Part shown: one piece after another, positions 44,769 through 54,413 of the stretch
Position numbering within the stretch: position 1 is the first letter of the stretch
Layout of the letters: each line of letters starts with the position of its first letter
From: Corynebacterium stercoris
Lineage (GTDB): Bacteria; Actinomycetota; Actinomycetes; Mycobacteriales; Mycobacteriaceae
DNA: 64,000 nt
Assembly: GCF_024160105.1 (NCBI RefSeq)
Contig: NZ_JAMFTQ010000008.1
Coordinates: forward strand, 18,959 to 82,958
Reading direction: 5' to 3'
Position numbers and translations under genes: made by a program
The notes under the pieces: generated by a model
The model's database searches: none
Seen by the model: only the letters and a program-made list of their open reading frames with translations
Told to the model about the DNA's origin: nothing

Positions 44769-45038
44769 ATGAAACGGAAGAGACTCATTGGGGCAGTTGT
44801 GGCGGCCAGCCTGCTCGCGCAGGTGCCCTCGCCGGCGAGTGCGACGCAGGGATCGGCGGAGCGGTTGAGCAGCGCGGCCGACGAGGCGCGCTACCGCCAG
44901 CAGCCGCTGTTCTATTTCGGCGGCTTCGCGATCTATCCGTGGGTGCTCGCGCGCGTCGTCGGCGTGGGGGCGCTGGTGGCCGCGGTCATCGCAGGCCTCG
45001 TTGAGGCGGCCAAGGCTGGCGGGCAGGGCAGCAGTTAG
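44769..45038 (+). CDS. Small secreted or membrane protein
   Basis: Protein of 89 residues: a signal peptide (KRKRLIGAVVAASLLAQVPSPASA), a short external segment and a C-terminal membrane helix (VLARVVGVGALVAAVIAGLV). ATG at 44769 has TAGAAT seven bases upstream, excluding the earlier in-frame codon at 44751. It ends four bases inside the convergent menE. Function unknown. Confidence 0.7.
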   Translation: MKRKRLIGAVVAASLLAQVPSPASATQGSAERLSSAADEARYRQQPLFYFGGFAIYPWVLARVVGVGALVAAVIAGLVEAAKAGGQGSS

Positions 45039-46186
45039 AACAGGTTGCGGGCGGCCGCGCGGTCGAGCTTGCCGGGGCCGAGCAGGGGCAGCTCGGCGAC
45101 CCGCCTGATGTCTTTGGGAACCTGCCAGCGGGCGAGTTCGCCGGCGTCGACGAGGTCGTCGAGCGCGTCGAGCACGTCGGCCACCGACGCGGACCCGGTG
45201 TACGCGGCGCAGATGCGCTCGCCCAGCCGCGGGTCGGGGATGCCGACGACGCAGGCGTCGGAAATGCCGTCGATACGCAAAAGCCACCGCTCCAGCACCT
45301 CGGGGTGGAGCTTGAGGCCGCCGGAATCGATGACGTTGTCGATGCGCCCGGAGATGTGAAGGCGGCCGTCGATAAGCGAGCCTGCGTCGGAGGTGCGGAA
45401 CCAGCCTCCGGCGAGGTCGTCGGCGAACGGGAGCGCGTCGGCGTTCCGGTACCCGCGCGCGACCATCGGGCCGCCGAGGTGGACGCGGCCGCCCTGGATG
45501 CGGATTTCGGCGCCGGGAATGGGCACACCGTCGTAGACGCAACCGCCGGCGGTTTCGGAGGCGCCGTAGGTGGTGACGGGGTTGATGCGCAGGCGGCGGG
45601 CGGCGTCGAGCAGCTGCGGGTTCGCGCTCGCGCCGCCGACGAGGACCGCGGTGAAGCGTCGTAAAGCGTCGATGCCCGCGAGCGTCGACATGGCTTTGTC
45701 CAGCTGCATCGGGGTGAGCGCGGTGTAGCAGCGGTCGCCGGTGCGGGAGAGCTCCGCGGCGCGCGCGGCGAATTCGGCGACGTTGAAGCCGCGCGTGAGG
45801 TCGAGCGCCGCCGGCTCGACGCCCGCGACCATCGAGCGCACCAGCACCTGGATCCCCGCGATGTACGCGGCGGGCATCGCGAGCAGCCACTGCCCCTCGC
45901 CGCCGAGCGCCTGGTGCGTCGCGTCGGCGCTGGATACCAGGTTTGCGGTGCTCAGCAGCGCGCCCTTCGGGGTGCCGGTGGAGCCGGACGTACTGACGAC
46001 GACCGCAACATCCGCCTCCACCGGCGCCCCCGGCGCGAGGGTGTTGCGCAGCAGGTTCGCACGCGCGGGGTCGTTCGCGGGCACCGGCAGGATGGTGCGG
46101 CGCCCGGTTAGCGCCTCCTCGAGCACGGGCATGAGCGCCAGCGGATCGCGCGGGTCGACGTAGGCGAGCTCGAGGAGGTGTGTCAC
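45035..46186 (-). CDS. menE: o-Succinylbenzoate-CoA ligase
   Basis: ANL-family enzyme of 383 residues activating o-succinylbenzoate with CoA in menaquinone synthesis. Motifs VVVSTSGSTGTPKGA, TTYGASETAGG, GWFRTSDAG and the C-terminal QVPKDIRRV. It is shorter than fatty-acyl ligases, as usual for actinobacterial MenE. GTG start with TACTCT seven bases upstream. Confidence 0.93.
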   Translation of the reverse strand: MTHLLELAYVDPRDPLALMPVLEEALTGRRTILPVPANDPARANLLRNTLAPGAPVEADVAVVVSTSGSTGTPKGALLSTANLVSSADATHQALGGEGQWLLAMPAAYIAGIQVLVRSMVAGVEPAALDLTRGFNVAEFAARAAELSRTGDRCYTALTPMQLDKAMSTLAGIDALRRFTAVLVGGASANPQLLDAARRLRINPVTTYGASETAGGCVYDGVPIPGAEIRIQGGRVHLGGPMVARGYRNADALPFADDLAGGWFRTSDAGSLIDGRLHISGRIDNVIDSGGLKLHPEVLERWLLRIDGISDACVVGIPDPRLGERICAAYTGSASVADVLDALDDLVDAGELARWQVPKDIRRVAELPLLGPGKLDRAAARNLF

Positions 46187-46241
46187 GGACTAGAGAGTAG
46201 AGCTAGTGCTTTCCGACGGCACCATCCGCCGCTCAGCGGCA

Positions 46242-47195
46242 CTAGTAGTAGTAGGGGAACTGGTCCCAGTTCGGCGGGCGCTTCTCAAGGAAGGAGTCGC
46301 GGCCCTCGACGGCTTCGTCGGTCATGTAGGCGAGGCGGGTGGCTTCGCCGGCGAAGACTTGCTGGCCCATGAGGCCGTCGTCGGTGAGGTTGAACGCGAA
46401 TTTCAGCATGCGCTGGGCGGTGGGGGATTTGGTGTTGATCTCCCGCGCGGCCTGGATTGCCTCGGCCTCGAGCTCGCCGTGGTCGGCGACGATATTCACC
46501 GCGCCCATGCGCTGCATCTCCTCGGCGTTATACGTGCGGCCGAGAAAGAAAATCTCGCGCGCGAACTTCTGGCCCACCATCTTGGCCAGGTAGGCGGAGC
46601 CGTAGCCGGCGTCGAAGGACCCGACGTCGGCGTCCGTCTGCTTGAAGCGCGCCTCCTGGCGCGAGGCGATGGTCAGGTCGCACACCACGTGCAGCGAGTG
46701 CCCGCCGCCGGCCGCCCACCCGTTCACCACGGCGATGACCACCTTCGGCATCGTGCGGATCAGCCGCTGCACCTCGAGGATGTGCAGGCGCCCGCCTTCG
46801 GCCTTCACGCGCGCCTCGTCGACACCGTCGGCGGTGGCTGCCGCGTCGTCGCTGTCGTGCGCCACCGCGTACTGGTAGCCGGAGCGCCCGCGAATGCGCT
46901 GGTCGCCCCCGGAGCAGAACGCCCACCCGCCGTCCTTCGCGCTGGGCCCGTTGCCGGTGAGGAGCACGGTGCCTATCGACGGATCCTTCCGAGCGTCGTC
47001 AAGCGCTGAGTACAGCTCGTCGACGGTGTGGGGCCGGAAGGCGTTGCGCACCTCGGGGCGGTTGAAGGCGATGCGGACGATGCCGTCGGCACGCGTGGTG
47101 CCCACGTGGCGGTGGTAGGTGATGTCCGTGAAGTCGAAACCCTCGACCGCGCGCCACTGGCTCGGGTCGAAGGGCTGCTCGGTGGAGTACGTCAT
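46242..47195 (-). CDS. menB: 1,4-dihydroxy-2-naphthoyl-CoA synthase
   Basis: Crotonase-fold enzyme of 317 residues that closes the naphthoquinone ring. Motifs: AFNRPEVRNAFRPHTVDEL, CSGGDQRIRGRSGYQYA, VVNGWAAGGGHSLHVVCDLT and DADVGSFDAGYGSAYLA with the catalytic Asp/Tyr region. The start at 47195 is fixed by TAGCAT (47208-47203) seven bases upstream; the TAG of that hexamer is the stop of the preceding DUF202 gene. Confidence 0.95.
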   Translation of the reverse strand: MTYSTEQPFDPSQWRAVEGFDFTDITYHRHVGTTRADGIVRIAFNRPEVRNAFRPHTVDELYSALDDARKDPSIGTVLLTGNGPSAKDGGWAFCSGGDQRIRGRSGYQYAVAHDSDDAAATADGVDEARVKAEGGRLHILEVQRLIRTMPKVVIAVVNGWAAGGGHSLHVVCDLTIASRQEARFKQTDADVGSFDAGYGSAYLAKMVGQKFAREIFFLGRTYNAEEMQRMGAVNIVADHGELEAEAIQAAREINTKSPTAQRMLKFAFNLTDDGLMGQQVFAGEATRLAYMTDEAVEGRDSFLEKRPPNWDQFPYYY

Positions 47196-47202
47196 GCCCC
47201 CG

Positions 47203-47208
47203 ATGCTA
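47203..47208 (-). promoter_or_regulatory. menB -10 hexamer formed from the upstream stop codon
   Basis: TAGCAT on the minus strand begins with the TAG stop of the DUF202 gene and ends seven bases before the menB ATG; no ribosome binding site is present. Confidence 0.5.
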
Positions 47209-47517
47209 CGTGGCCAGCACAAGCGCGATCGCCCCCGCGCCCAGCGCCAGCACCGCCGCGGAGAGCACGGTCACGCGGGCGAGCGCGGGGGCGACGCGCT
47301 CGTCGCGGATGCCGCGCACCTCGCGCAAGTAGTCCGCGCGGTTGGACAGCACCACAAACGCGCTCGACGCCACCAGCCCCGCGATCAACGCGAGCACCCC
47401 CACCCCGTACACGTCGGCCCAGCGCAGCAGGATCAGCGACACCACCAGCATCGAAATCGCCGTGCGCGACCACGACATGGAGGTGCGCTCCGGCTGCAGT
47501 CCAGGGTCGGCGTGCAC
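47206..47517 (-). CDS. DUF202 membrane protein
   Basis: Protein of 103 residues with the family signature PERTSMSWSRTAISM and three membrane helices. Follows the related YidH-like gene after three bases, so the pair probably forms a hetero-oligomer. Function unknown. Its stop codon doubles as part of the menB promoter. Confidence 0.85.
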   Translation of the reverse strand: MHADPGLQPERTSMSWSRTAISMLVVSLILLRWADVYGVGVLALIAGLVASSAFVVLSNRADYLREVRGIRDERVAPALARVTVLSAAVLALGAGAIALVLAT

Positions 47518-47520
47518 GGC

Positions 47521-47895
47521 CTACACCAGAATCATCACGGCCGTGACCGCGAGTGCGACGAACACGATCAAGGACAGCACGGGCACAATCGCCGGCACCG
47601 GCAGCGGACGGCCGCGGCGCATCGCGCGCTCCACGTGCACCCAGCGCACCGCGGCCCCGGCGGCGATGCACAGACCGCCCAGGATCACCAGCACCGCCAC
47701 CGCCTTCTGGTGCTGCGGGTGCACGCCGTGGATGTCGAACGCCCCCAGCGCGATCCCGCCGGCCAGAAACGCCAGCGCGGTGCGCGTCCACGCGAGGTAC
47801 GTGCGCTCGTTGGCCAGGGTGAAGCGCGGGTCCGGCTCGTCGCCGTCGGGGAAGACGCGCCGGGCGAACCAGCCGCGTGCGTCATCGGTGCTCAT
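47521..47895 (-). CDS. YidH/DUF202 membrane protein
   Basis: Protein of 124 residues with FTLANERTYLAWTRTALAFLAGGIAL, the YidH/DUF202 signature, and three helices. ATG at 47895 has TAGCGT (47909-47904) eight bases upstream, overlapping the menC -10 on the other strand. First gene of the DUF202 pair. Confidence 0.85.
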   Translation of the reverse strand: MSTDDARGWFARRVFPDGDEPDPRFTLANERTYLAWTRTALAFLAGGIALGAFDIHGVHPQHQKAVAVLVILGGLCIAAGAAVRWVHVERAMRRGRPLPVPAIVPVLSLIVFVALAVTAVMILV

Positions 47896-47903
47896 GGCAG
47901 CCA

Positions 47904-47913
47904 ACGCTACGCT
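47904..47913. promoter_or_regulatory. Overlapping divergent -10 elements of yidH-like gene and menC
   Basis: Minus strand TAGCGT (47909-47904) and plus strand TACGCT (47908-47913) overlap by two bases, each 7-8 bases from its start codon. This is the second case in the window of back-to-back leaderless promoters in a gap of about 25 bases. Confidence 0.5.
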
Positions 47914-47920
47914 GGCCGGC

Positions 47921-48913
47921 ATGCACGTGCCCACCTTGGAGGACATCCTCGACCGCGCCCACGTCGTCGCCCTGCCCATGGCGGTGCGCTTCCGCGGCGT
48001 GACCACCCGCGAGGCCCTGCTCATCGACGGCCCCGCCGGCTGGGGCGAATTCTCCCCGTTCCTCGAGTACGCGCCGCGCGAGGCCGCCGCGTGGCTCAAC
48101 GCCGGCATCGAGGCCGCCTACCTGGGGCTGCCCGCCGCCGAGGGCGCGGTGGAGGTCAACGGCACCGTCCCCGCCGTGCCCGCAAGCGAGGTCGAGGCGG
48201 TGCTCGCGCGCTTCCCCGGCGTGCGCACGTTCAAAATCAAGGTCGCGGAGCAGGGGCAGACGCTTGCCGACGACATCTCCCGCGTCAACCGCGTCCGCGA
48301 ACTGCGCCCCGACGCGGTGCTGCGCGTCGACGCGAACCGCGGCTGGACGGTCGCCGAGGCCGTGGAGGCCGAACGCGCGCTGAGCGCCACCGGCCCGCTC
48401 GAGTACATGGAACAGCCGTGCGCGAGCGTGGCCGAGCTCGCCGAGCTGCGCAGCCTGGTTGCTACCCCCATCGCGGCCGACGAGTCCATCCGCCGCGCCG
48501 CCGACCCGTACGAGGTTGCGAGGCGTGAGGCGGCGCAGATTGCCGTCGTAAAGCAAGCGCCCCTTGGAGGGGTGCGCAACCTCGTGCGCATCGGCCGCGA
48601 CCTGGGGCTCGAGCTCACCGTTGCAAGTGCGCTGGACACCGCCGTGGGCATCGACGCCGGACTCGTCGCCGCGAAGCTCACCGGCTCGCGCGCCGCGGGG
48701 CTGGCCACGCAGCGGCTGTTTCTCGAGGACGTCGCGCCGGAGCGCACGCTTGCCGACGGCTCCTTGCCCGTCACCCGCACCACCCCCGAACCGGAACGGT
48801 TGCACGGCCTGCGGGCTGCAAACGAGCGTCGGGAATGGTGGTTCGAGCGGGTGCGCGCGTGTTACCCCCTGTTACGGGGTAATACGGAAGTGGTTTCGGA
48901 CGCAAATGGGTAA
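47921..48913 (+). CDS. menC: o-Succinylbenzoate synthase
   Basis: Enolase-superfamily dehydratase of 330 residues. The catalytic KxK is in FKIKVAE, metal ligands are in RVDANRGW, YMEQPC and AADESI, and the second lysine in VVKQAPLGG. The ATG at 47921 with TACGCT seven bases before it is the start; the frame remains open far upstream as a shadow of the divergent genes. Near its end TTACCCC...GGGGTAA forms a small inverted repeat. Confidence 0.92.
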   Translation: MHVPTLEDILDRAHVVALPMAVRFRGVTTREALLIDGPAGWGEFSPFLEYAPREAAAWLNAGIEAAYLGLPAAEGAVEVNGTVPAVPASEVEAVLARFPGVRTFKIKVAEQGQTLADDISRVNRVRELRPDAVLRVDANRGWTVAEAVEAERALSATGPLEYMEQPCASVAELAELRSLVATPIAADESIRRAADPYEVARREAAQIAVVKQAPLGGVRNLVRIGRDLGLELTVASALDTAVGIDAGLVAAKLTGSRAAGLATQRLFLEDVAPERTLADGSLPVTRTTPEPERLHGLRAANERREWWFERVRACYPLLRGNTEVVSDANG

Positions 48914-49015
48914 TAGCCGTTTCTCCGGCGGGGGTGGCGCATTACAGTTTTATGCGTACCGGCGGTGATTGCCGCCAAAAATCGCTGTGAGCAAGCTGGA
49001 AGGAAGGGGACTGAC

Positions 49016-50596
49016 GTGTCGACTCCCGTGACCCACGAGTCGTCCGCGCTGTCGGACGGCGACCTTGCCAAGAGCCCGGAACCGGGCGAGTGGCGCCGCC
49101 AACTCATCGGACTCATTGCGGGTGTGGCCCTGGCCATTCTCGTGTACTACATCTTCCCGGCCGGCGCGGGCGACACCGTCGCCGCGTCCCCGGGCGCCAA
49201 GGAGGGTGTCGAGTACACCTCCGAGGCCATGCGAGTCGTCGCGGCCGCGACCGTGCTCATGGGCGTGTGGTGGATGACCGAGGCCATCCCGCTGGCCGCG
49301 ACCGCCCTGCTGCCCATCGCCATCTTCCCCGTCATGGGCGTGGCGCCGTTCAAGGAAGTCGCGTCCCCGTACGCCGCCTCCACCATCTTCCTGTTCATGG
49401 GCGGCTTCCTCATCGCCCTCGGCCTGCAGCGCTGGAACCTGCACCGCCGCCTCGCGCTGGTGGTTGTGAAGATCGTCGGCACCAGCCCGAAGCGCATCAT
49501 CCTCGGCTTCATGCTGGCCACCGGCTTCATGTCCATGTGGGTGTCCAACACCGCGACCGCCGTGGTCATGCTCCCCATCGGCATGTCCGTGCTCATGCTC
49601 ACCGCCGATTCCGTCGGCGGCATGGGGAACCAGAAGCGCTTCGCCACCGCCCTCATGCTCGCGATCGCGTACTCCGCCTCCATCGGCTCCCTGGGCACGC
49701 TGATCGGTACCCCGCCGAACGCCCTGATGGCCGGCTACATGAAGGAAGCGCACGACATCACCATCGGCTTCGGCCAGTGGATGCTCGTCGGCCTGCCTGT
49801 CGCCGTCATCTTCACCTTCATCGCGTGGTGGGTGCTGATCACCATCTTCAAGCCTGAGGTGGATCAGATCCCGGGCGGCAAGGAGCTCATCGACAACGAG
49901 ATCAAGAAGCTCGGCCCGTGGACTTTCCCGCAGGTCATGGTCGGCATCATCTTCCTGCTCGCCGCAGTGAGCTGGATCGTCATCCCGCTGCTGCGCAACC
50001 AGCTCGACCTGAAGTTCCCGTACGACGACGCCATTGTGGGCATCATCGCCGGCCTCCTCATGTTCATCATCCCGGCGAAGAAGGACGGCAAGCGCCTCCT
50101 CGACTGGGAGACCGCCAACGAGCTGCCGTGGGATGTCCTGCTCCTCTTCGGCGGCGGCCTGTCCCTGTCCGCAATGTTCACCGCCACCGGCCTGTCCCTG
50201 TGGATTGGTGAGGCGGCGAAGGGCCTCGCAGTCCTGCCGATGTTCCTGCTGATCCTGGCCGTGGCCCTGCTGATCATCTTCCTCACCGAGCTGACCTCCA
50301 ACACCGCGACCGCCGCGACGTTCCTCCCGATCATGGGCGGTGTCGCCGTGGGTATCGGCCTGACCGCCTCCACCGAGATGAATGTGATGCTGCTCTGCAT
50401 CCCGGTCGCGCTCGCCGCGACCTGCGCGTTCATGCTCCCGGTGGCCACCCCGCCGAACGCGATCGCCTACTCCTCCGGCTACGTGAAGATGGGCGACATG
50501 ATCAAGGGCGGTATCTGGCTGAACATCATCGGCACCATCCTGATCTCCCTGGCGACGTACTTCATCGCCGTGCCGGTGTTCGGGCTCGTGATCTAG
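49016..50596 (+). CDS. DASS-family sodium/dicarboxylate (anion) symporter
   Basis: Transporter of 526 residues with 11 or so helices and the two SNT sodium/substrate motifs, VSNTATAVVMLPIG and TSNTATAATFLPI, of the DASS/SLC13 family; C4-dicarboxylates are the likely substrate. GTG at 49016 has AAGGAAGGGG upstream. An open frame from 48965 is not used. The 102-base upstream region has TACAGT and the inverted repeat GGCGGTGATTGCCGCC near 48960. A strong terminator follows. Confidence 0.9.
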   Translation: MSTPVTHESSALSDGDLAKSPEPGEWRRQLIGLIAGVALAILVYYIFPAGAGDTVAASPGAKEGVEYTSEAMRVVAAATVLMGVWWMTEAIPLAATALLPIAIFPVMGVAPFKEVASPYAASTIFLFMGGFLIALGLQRWNLHRRLALVVVKIVGTSPKRIILGFMLATGFMSMWVSNTATAVVMLPIGMSVLMLTADSVGGMGNQKRFATALMLAIAYSASIGSLGTLIGTPPNALMAGYMKEAHDITIGFGQWMLVGLPVAVIFTFIAWWVLITIFKPEVDQIPGGKELIDNEIKKLGPWTFPQVMVGIIFLLAAVSWIVIPLLRNQLDLKFPYDDAIVGIIAGLLMFIIPAKKDGKRLLDWETANELPWDVLLLFGGGLSLSAMFTATGLSLWIGEAAKGLAVLPMFLLILAVALLIIFLTELTSNTATAATFLPIMGGVAVGIGLTASTEMNVMLLCIPVALAATCAFMLPVATPPNAIAYSSGYVKMGDMIKGGIWLNIIGTILISLATYFIAVPVFGLVI

Positions 50597-50611
50597 CCGC
50601 CCCGCCCCTCG

Positions 50612-50648
50612 AAGCGCTGAGACCCCGCTGAAGGCCTCAGCGCTTTTT
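50612..50648 (+). terminator. Intrinsic terminator after the DASS transporter
   Basis: AGCGCTGAG (50613-50621) pairs exactly with CTCAGCGCT (50636-50644), followed by TTTTT. Confidence 0.9.
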
Positions 50649-50684
50649 GCTGCGTTCCGACGGCACCGCGATACGCTACACAGC

Positions 50685-51173
50685 ATGGATAACCAGACGC
50701 CCCGCCAGCGCCCCAAGCAGGTTTTCCCCGACCAGCAGCCGCGCTACGAGGAGACGCAGTACGAGCAGCCGCGCTACGAGCCGCAGTACCAGGAGCCGTA
50801 CTACGAGCCCTACGCCCCGCCGGCCCCGGAGCCGCAGCAGCGCGACAACGTGCCGGCGATCATCCTGGGCGTGCTCTTCGCCATCGCGGCGGTGGCGGCG
50901 ACGGTGCTGTTCTTCCTGTGGCGGGGAGCGGCGGCGGAGGCGAACAAGCCGCCGGTGACTGTCACGCAGACGCAGACGCAGATGGTCACCACGACGGAGA
51001 CAACGACGAAGCGCCCGTCGATCTTCGGCCGCGACGAGACCGCCGCCACGGCCCCGCGCGAGCCGTCCCCGCAGGACCCGCCGCAGCCGCCGTCGTTCGA
51101 GCTGCCGCAGGATGTCCGCGACGCGCTCAACGACCTGCGCGACGAGGCCGAGTCCATCTTCCAGGGCCAGTAG
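50685..51173 (+). CDS. Single-span membrane protein with Pro/Gln/Tyr-rich N-terminus
   Basis: Protein of 162 residues: about 55 residues of repeats such as [16 protein letters not shown], one membrane helix ([21 protein letters not shown]) and an external Thr-rich then acidic tail. Counterpart of Rv0556 between menD and mgtA. TACGCT lies seven bases before the ATG. Its TAG stop starts the menD -10. Function unknown. Confidence 0.78.
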   Translation: MDNQTPRQRPKQVFPDQQPRYEETQYEQPRYEPQYQEPYYEPYAPPAPEPQQRDNVPAIILGVLFAIAAVAATVLFFLWRGAAAEANKPPVTVTQTQTQMVTTTETTTKRPSIFGRDETAATAPREPSPQDPPQPPSFELPQDVRDALNDLRDEAESIFQGQ

Positions 51174-51176
51174 GGT
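51171..51176 (+). promoter_or_regulatory. menD -10 hexamer formed from the upstream stop codon
   Basis: TAGGGT begins with the TAG stop of the membrane-protein gene and ends seven bases before the menD ATG. Confidence 0.5.
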
Positions 51177-51183
51177 GAGGCGA

Positions 51184-52800
51184 ATGGATTCGATCGCTCT
51201 CGCCGCCCGCGTCGCGGAGGTCCTCGCGCGCAACGTCACCGACGTCGTCTTAAGCCCGGGTTCGCGCAACTCGCCGCTGGCCTACGCCCTGCTCGCGCGC
51301 GGGGACATCCAGGTGCACGTGCGTATCGACGAACGTTCCGCAGCCTTCACCGCCCTCGGCCTCGCCCGGGTGCAGCGCCGCCACGTGGCGGTGGTCATGA
51401 CGTCGGGCACGGCGGTGGCCAACACGTACCCGGCGGTGATCGAGGCGCACATGTCGCACACGCCGATCGCGGTCGTGAGCGCGGACCGCCCGGAGCGCCT
51501 CGTCGGCACGGGCGCGAGCCAGACCATCTGGCAGCAGGGCATCTTCGGCCGCTACGCCCAAACGCAGCAGGTGGCCACCCTCGAGGACGCCGATGCGATC
51601 TCGTTCGCCGCGGACCAGGTGCACATCAACGTGGCGCTGGATACGCCGCTGGTGCCTGAGGCGCTGCAACCGAGCGTCGGCACGCGGCGGCGCGTGGGCC
51701 CGGGGCGGCTGGATACGGCCCCGACCTGGGTGGACCACGGCGAGGTCGCGGTGGATTTGAGCCGCGACACGCTGGTCATCGCGGGCGACGAGGCGTGGGA
51801 CGTGCCGGGGCTCGAGCACGTGCCGACGATCGCGGAGCCGACCGCCCCGACCCCGTTCCACCAGGTGCACCCGCTGGCGGCGCGCTTCTTCGCGCAGTCT
51901 GAGGTCGCGATTTCGCACGACGGCGGGGATTTCGCCGCGTCGACGAAGCCGGAGCAGGTGATCGTGGTGGGGCACCCGACGCTGCACCGCGACGTGATGG
52001 CGCTGCTCTCAGATCCTGCGATCGAGGTCATCGGCATCACGCGCACGGCGACGGTGACGGGCGCGCCGGATCGCGTCGGCAGCCGCGTCAAGGCGACCGG
52101 CCAGCCGAGCGACACGTGGCTGAAAATCTGCGAGGCCGCCGGCGATGTCGGAGCCGAGACCGTGCGCACCACGCTTGCCGACGCCGCTTTCGGCCTCACC
52201 GGACTCCACGTCGCCGCCGCGGTGTGCGACACCCTCGCGGTGGGGGACACGCTGGTGCTGGGGGCATCGAACCCGGTGCGCGACGCCTCACTGGTGGGCA
52301 TGCCTTTCGACGGCGTGGACACCTACGCCCCGCGCGGCGCCGCCGGCATCGACGGCACCGTCTCCCAGGCCGTCGGCGCGGCGCTGGCGACGCAGGCCCT
52401 GCGTGCCGACGAAATCCGCGCCCCGCGCACCGTCGCCATCATGGGGGACCTCACCTTCCTCCACGACATAAACGGGCTCCTCATCGGCCCGGACGAGCCG
52501 CGGCCCGGCAACCTCACCATCGTGGTGGCCAACGACAACGGCGGCGGGATCTTCGAGGCGCTCGAGCCTGGGGCCGAGGCGCTGCGCGGCCAGTTTGAGC
52601 GGGTGTTCGGGACGCCGCACGGGGCGAGCGTCGAAAAGCTTGCGGAAGCGTACGGCGCGGCGTACCGGAAGGCGGAGACCCTGGCCGAGCTGACGCAAAC
52701 CCTGGGGGATCTGGAGGCTGAGCCGGAGCCGATCGCGGTCGTGGAAGTGCCCACGACGCGGGCGACGCGGCGCGCGATGGCGGAGCGCTTGAATAAGTAA
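51184..52800 (+). CDS. menD: SEPHCHC synthase MenD
   Basis: Thiamine-diphosphate enzyme of 538 residues joining 2-oxoglutarate-derived succinyl to isochorismate. Motifs: [16 protein letters not shown] at the start, the catalytic glutamate region [28 protein letters not shown], and the ThDP/Mg segment [13 protein letters not shown] with [11 protein letters not shown]. Start 51184, not the earlier open-frame codon, by family alignment and the TAGGGT -10. Confidence 0.95.
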   Translation: MDSIALAARVAEVLARNVTDVVLSPGSRNSPLAYALLARGDIQVHVRIDERSAAFTALGLARVQRRHVAVVMTSGTAVANTYPAVIEAHMSHTPIAVVSADRPERLVGTGASQTIWQQGIFGRYAQTQQVATLEDADAISFAADQVHINVALDTPLVPEALQPSVGTRRRVGPGRLDTAPTWVDHGEVAVDLSRDTLVIAGDEAWDVPGLEHVPTIAEPTAPTPFHQVHPLAARFFAQSEVAISHDGGDFAASTKPEQVIVVGHPTLHRDVMALLSDPAIEVIGITRTATVTGAPDRVGSRVKATGQPSDTWLKICEAAGDVGAETVRTTLADAAFGLTGLHVAAAVCDTLAVGDTLVLGASNPVRDASLVGMPFDGVDTYAPRGAAGIDGTVSQAVGAALATQALRADEIRAPRTVAIMGDLTFLHDINGLLIGPDEPRPGNLTIVVANDNGGGIFEALEPGAEALRGQFERVFGTPHGASVEKLAEAYGAAYRKAETLAELTQTLGDLEAEPEPIAVVEVPTTRATRRAMAERLNK

Positions 52801-52865
52801 AAATTCACGTCCCATTCACGTTTCGTTGCCGAAACGTTTCCGCAGGCTTGCAACACTGGCGCATT

Positions 52866-54062
52866 ATGCGTGTGGGAATTGTTGCCGAATCCTTTCTGCC
52901 CAACATCAACGGCGTGACCAACTCGGTGCTCCGCGTGCTCGAGCACCTCAAGCGCGAGGGGCACGAGGCGATCGTGATCGCGCCGGGCGCACGCGAGTTC
53001 CAGGAGGAAGTGCCGGACTATCTCGGGTTCGAGATCGTCCGCGTGCCCACGGTGCGCATCCCGCTCGTCGATTCCCTGCCGGTGGGCGTGCCCACCACCA
53101 CCGTCACCGCGGCGCTGGCCGAGTTCAAGCCCGACGTGATCCACCTGGCCAGCCCGTTCGTGCTCGGCGGCGCGGGCGCGTTCGCCGCGCGCCAGCTCGA
53201 CGTGCCGGCGGTGGGCCTGTACCAGACCGACGTGGCCGGTTTCGCCACGAAGTACCACGCCGCGATGGTGGCGTCGATCGCGTGGGATTGGACCCGCACC
53301 ATCCACAACATGTGCGAGCTGACGCTGGCGCCGTCGTCGGAAGCCATCCGCGAGCTCGAATCCCACGGCATCAACAACGTGCGCCACTGGGGCCGCGGCG
53401 TGGACGCGGAGCTGTTCACGCCGGAGCGCCGCTCTGAGATGCTGCGCCGCCAGTGGGATCCGTCGGGGGAGAAGAAGGTCGTCGGCTTCGTCGGCCGCCT
53501 CGCCGCGGAGAAGAGCGTGCACCGCCTCGCGCCGCTGGCCGAGAACCCGGGGATTCAGCTGGTCGTCGTCGGCGACGGCCCGGAGCGCCCCGCGCTGGAG
53601 GAGGCGCTGCCCGGCGCGGTGTTCACCGGGGCGCTGTCCGGCGAGCAGCTCGCCCGCGCCTACGCGTCGCTGGACCTGTTCGTGCACACCGGCGAGTTCG
53701 AGACGTTCTGCCAGGCAATTCAGGAGGCGCAGGCCTCCGGCGTGCCGACGATCGGCCCCCGCGCCGGCGGCCCCATCGACCTGATCAAGCACGGCGTCAA
53801 CGGCCTGCTGCTCGACGTGGACACCTTCGAGGAGGAGCTCCCGGACGCGGCGACCTGGATCCTCGACGACGCCCGCCTGCCGGAGCTGAAGGCCACCGCC
53901 CGCGAGTCCGTCTCCGACAAGACGTGGGACGCGCTGTGTACCCAGCTCGTCGGCTACTACGACGAGGTCATCCGCGGGTACAACCGCAACGTGGTCAACC
54001 TCTTCGGCCGCGATGTCGCGCTGCCGGGCTGGGCCCGCATTCCGCGCCGCCGCGGCGCGTGA
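52866..54062 (+). CDS. mgtA: GDP-mannose-dependent alpha-mannosyltransferase (MgtA/PimB-like)
   Basis: GT4 glycosyltransferase of 398 residues: VGIVAESFLPNINGVTNSV, HLASPFVLG, VGRLAAEKSVHRL and the E-x7-E region TGEFETFCQAIQEAQASG. Homologue of Rv0557, first called PimB and later shown in corynebacteria to mannosylate glucuronosyl-diacylglycerol for lipoglycan synthesis. The same place between menD and menG is conserved. ATG 52866 is preceded by AACACT, a weaker -10-like sequence. Confidence 0.88.
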   Translation: MRVGIVAESFLPNINGVTNSVLRVLEHLKREGHEAIVIAPGAREFQEEVPDYLGFEIVRVPTVRIPLVDSLPVGVPTTTVTAALAEFKPDVIHLASPFVLGGAGAFAARQLDVPAVGLYQTDVAGFATKYHAAMVASIAWDWTRTIHNMCELTLAPSSEAIRELESHGINNVRHWGRGVDAELFTPERRSEMLRRQWDPSGEKKVVGFVGRLAAEKSVHRLAPLAENPGIQLVVVGDGPERPALEEALPGAVFTGALSGEQLARAYASLDLFVHTGEFETFCQAIQEAQASGVPTIGPRAGGPIDLIKHGVNGLLLDVDTFEEELPDAATWILDDARLPELKATARESVSDKTWDALCTQLVGYYDEVIRGYNRNVVNLFGRDVALPGWARIPRRRGA

Positions 54063-54132
54063 AGAGCACGGCGATAGAGATCACATCCCGTTGTCTTCAG
54101 TTTCAGCGCTTCTGAACGTAGGCTTGCTTGTG

Positions 54133-54151
54133 TAAAGTAAACCTAACTTCA
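54133..54151 (+). promoter_or_regulatory. DtxR-type iron box upstream of feoABC
   Basis: TAAAGTAAACCTAACTTCA matches 15 of 19 positions of the DtxR/IdeR consensus TWAGGTWAGSCTWACCTWA as I recall it. It ends ten bases before the feoA ATG and covers the likely promoter, so iron-loaded DtxR would repress the operon. Confidence 0.7.
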
Positions 54152-54161
54152 AGGAGTGCTG

Positions 54162-54413
54162 ATGGCGGGCGTGACGGAGCGCACGCTTTTCGACGTTCCC
54201 GTCGGCGGCCAGGCAGTCATCGCCGCCGCCATGGTCGACGCAAAGCTGGACCGCCGCCTGCGTGAGCTGGGCCTTCGCGGCGGCGCGGCGGTCACCGTCC
54301 TGCAGAAGACTGCCGGCGGCGGCCGCGTGGTGAAGGTGCGCGACACCCACTACGCCCTCGACGCCTACGCGCTGAAGCACATCCTGGTGGATTCCGAGGA
54401 GCAGGACCGATGA
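54162..54413 (+). CDS. feoA: Ferrous iron transport protein FeoA
   Basis: SH3-like protein of 83 residues with LDRRLRELGLRGGAAVTVLQK and the C-terminal LDAYALKHILV, which regulates the FeoB GTPase. AAGGAG lies five bases before the ATG, deciding it over a GTG at 54156. Overlaps feoB by four bases. A GCTTTTCGACG word (54185) lies near the start. Confidence 0.92.
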   Translation: MAGVTERTLFDVPVGGQAVIAAAMVDAKLDRRLRELGLRGGAAVTVLQKTAGGGRVVKVRDTHYALDAYALKHILVDSEEQDR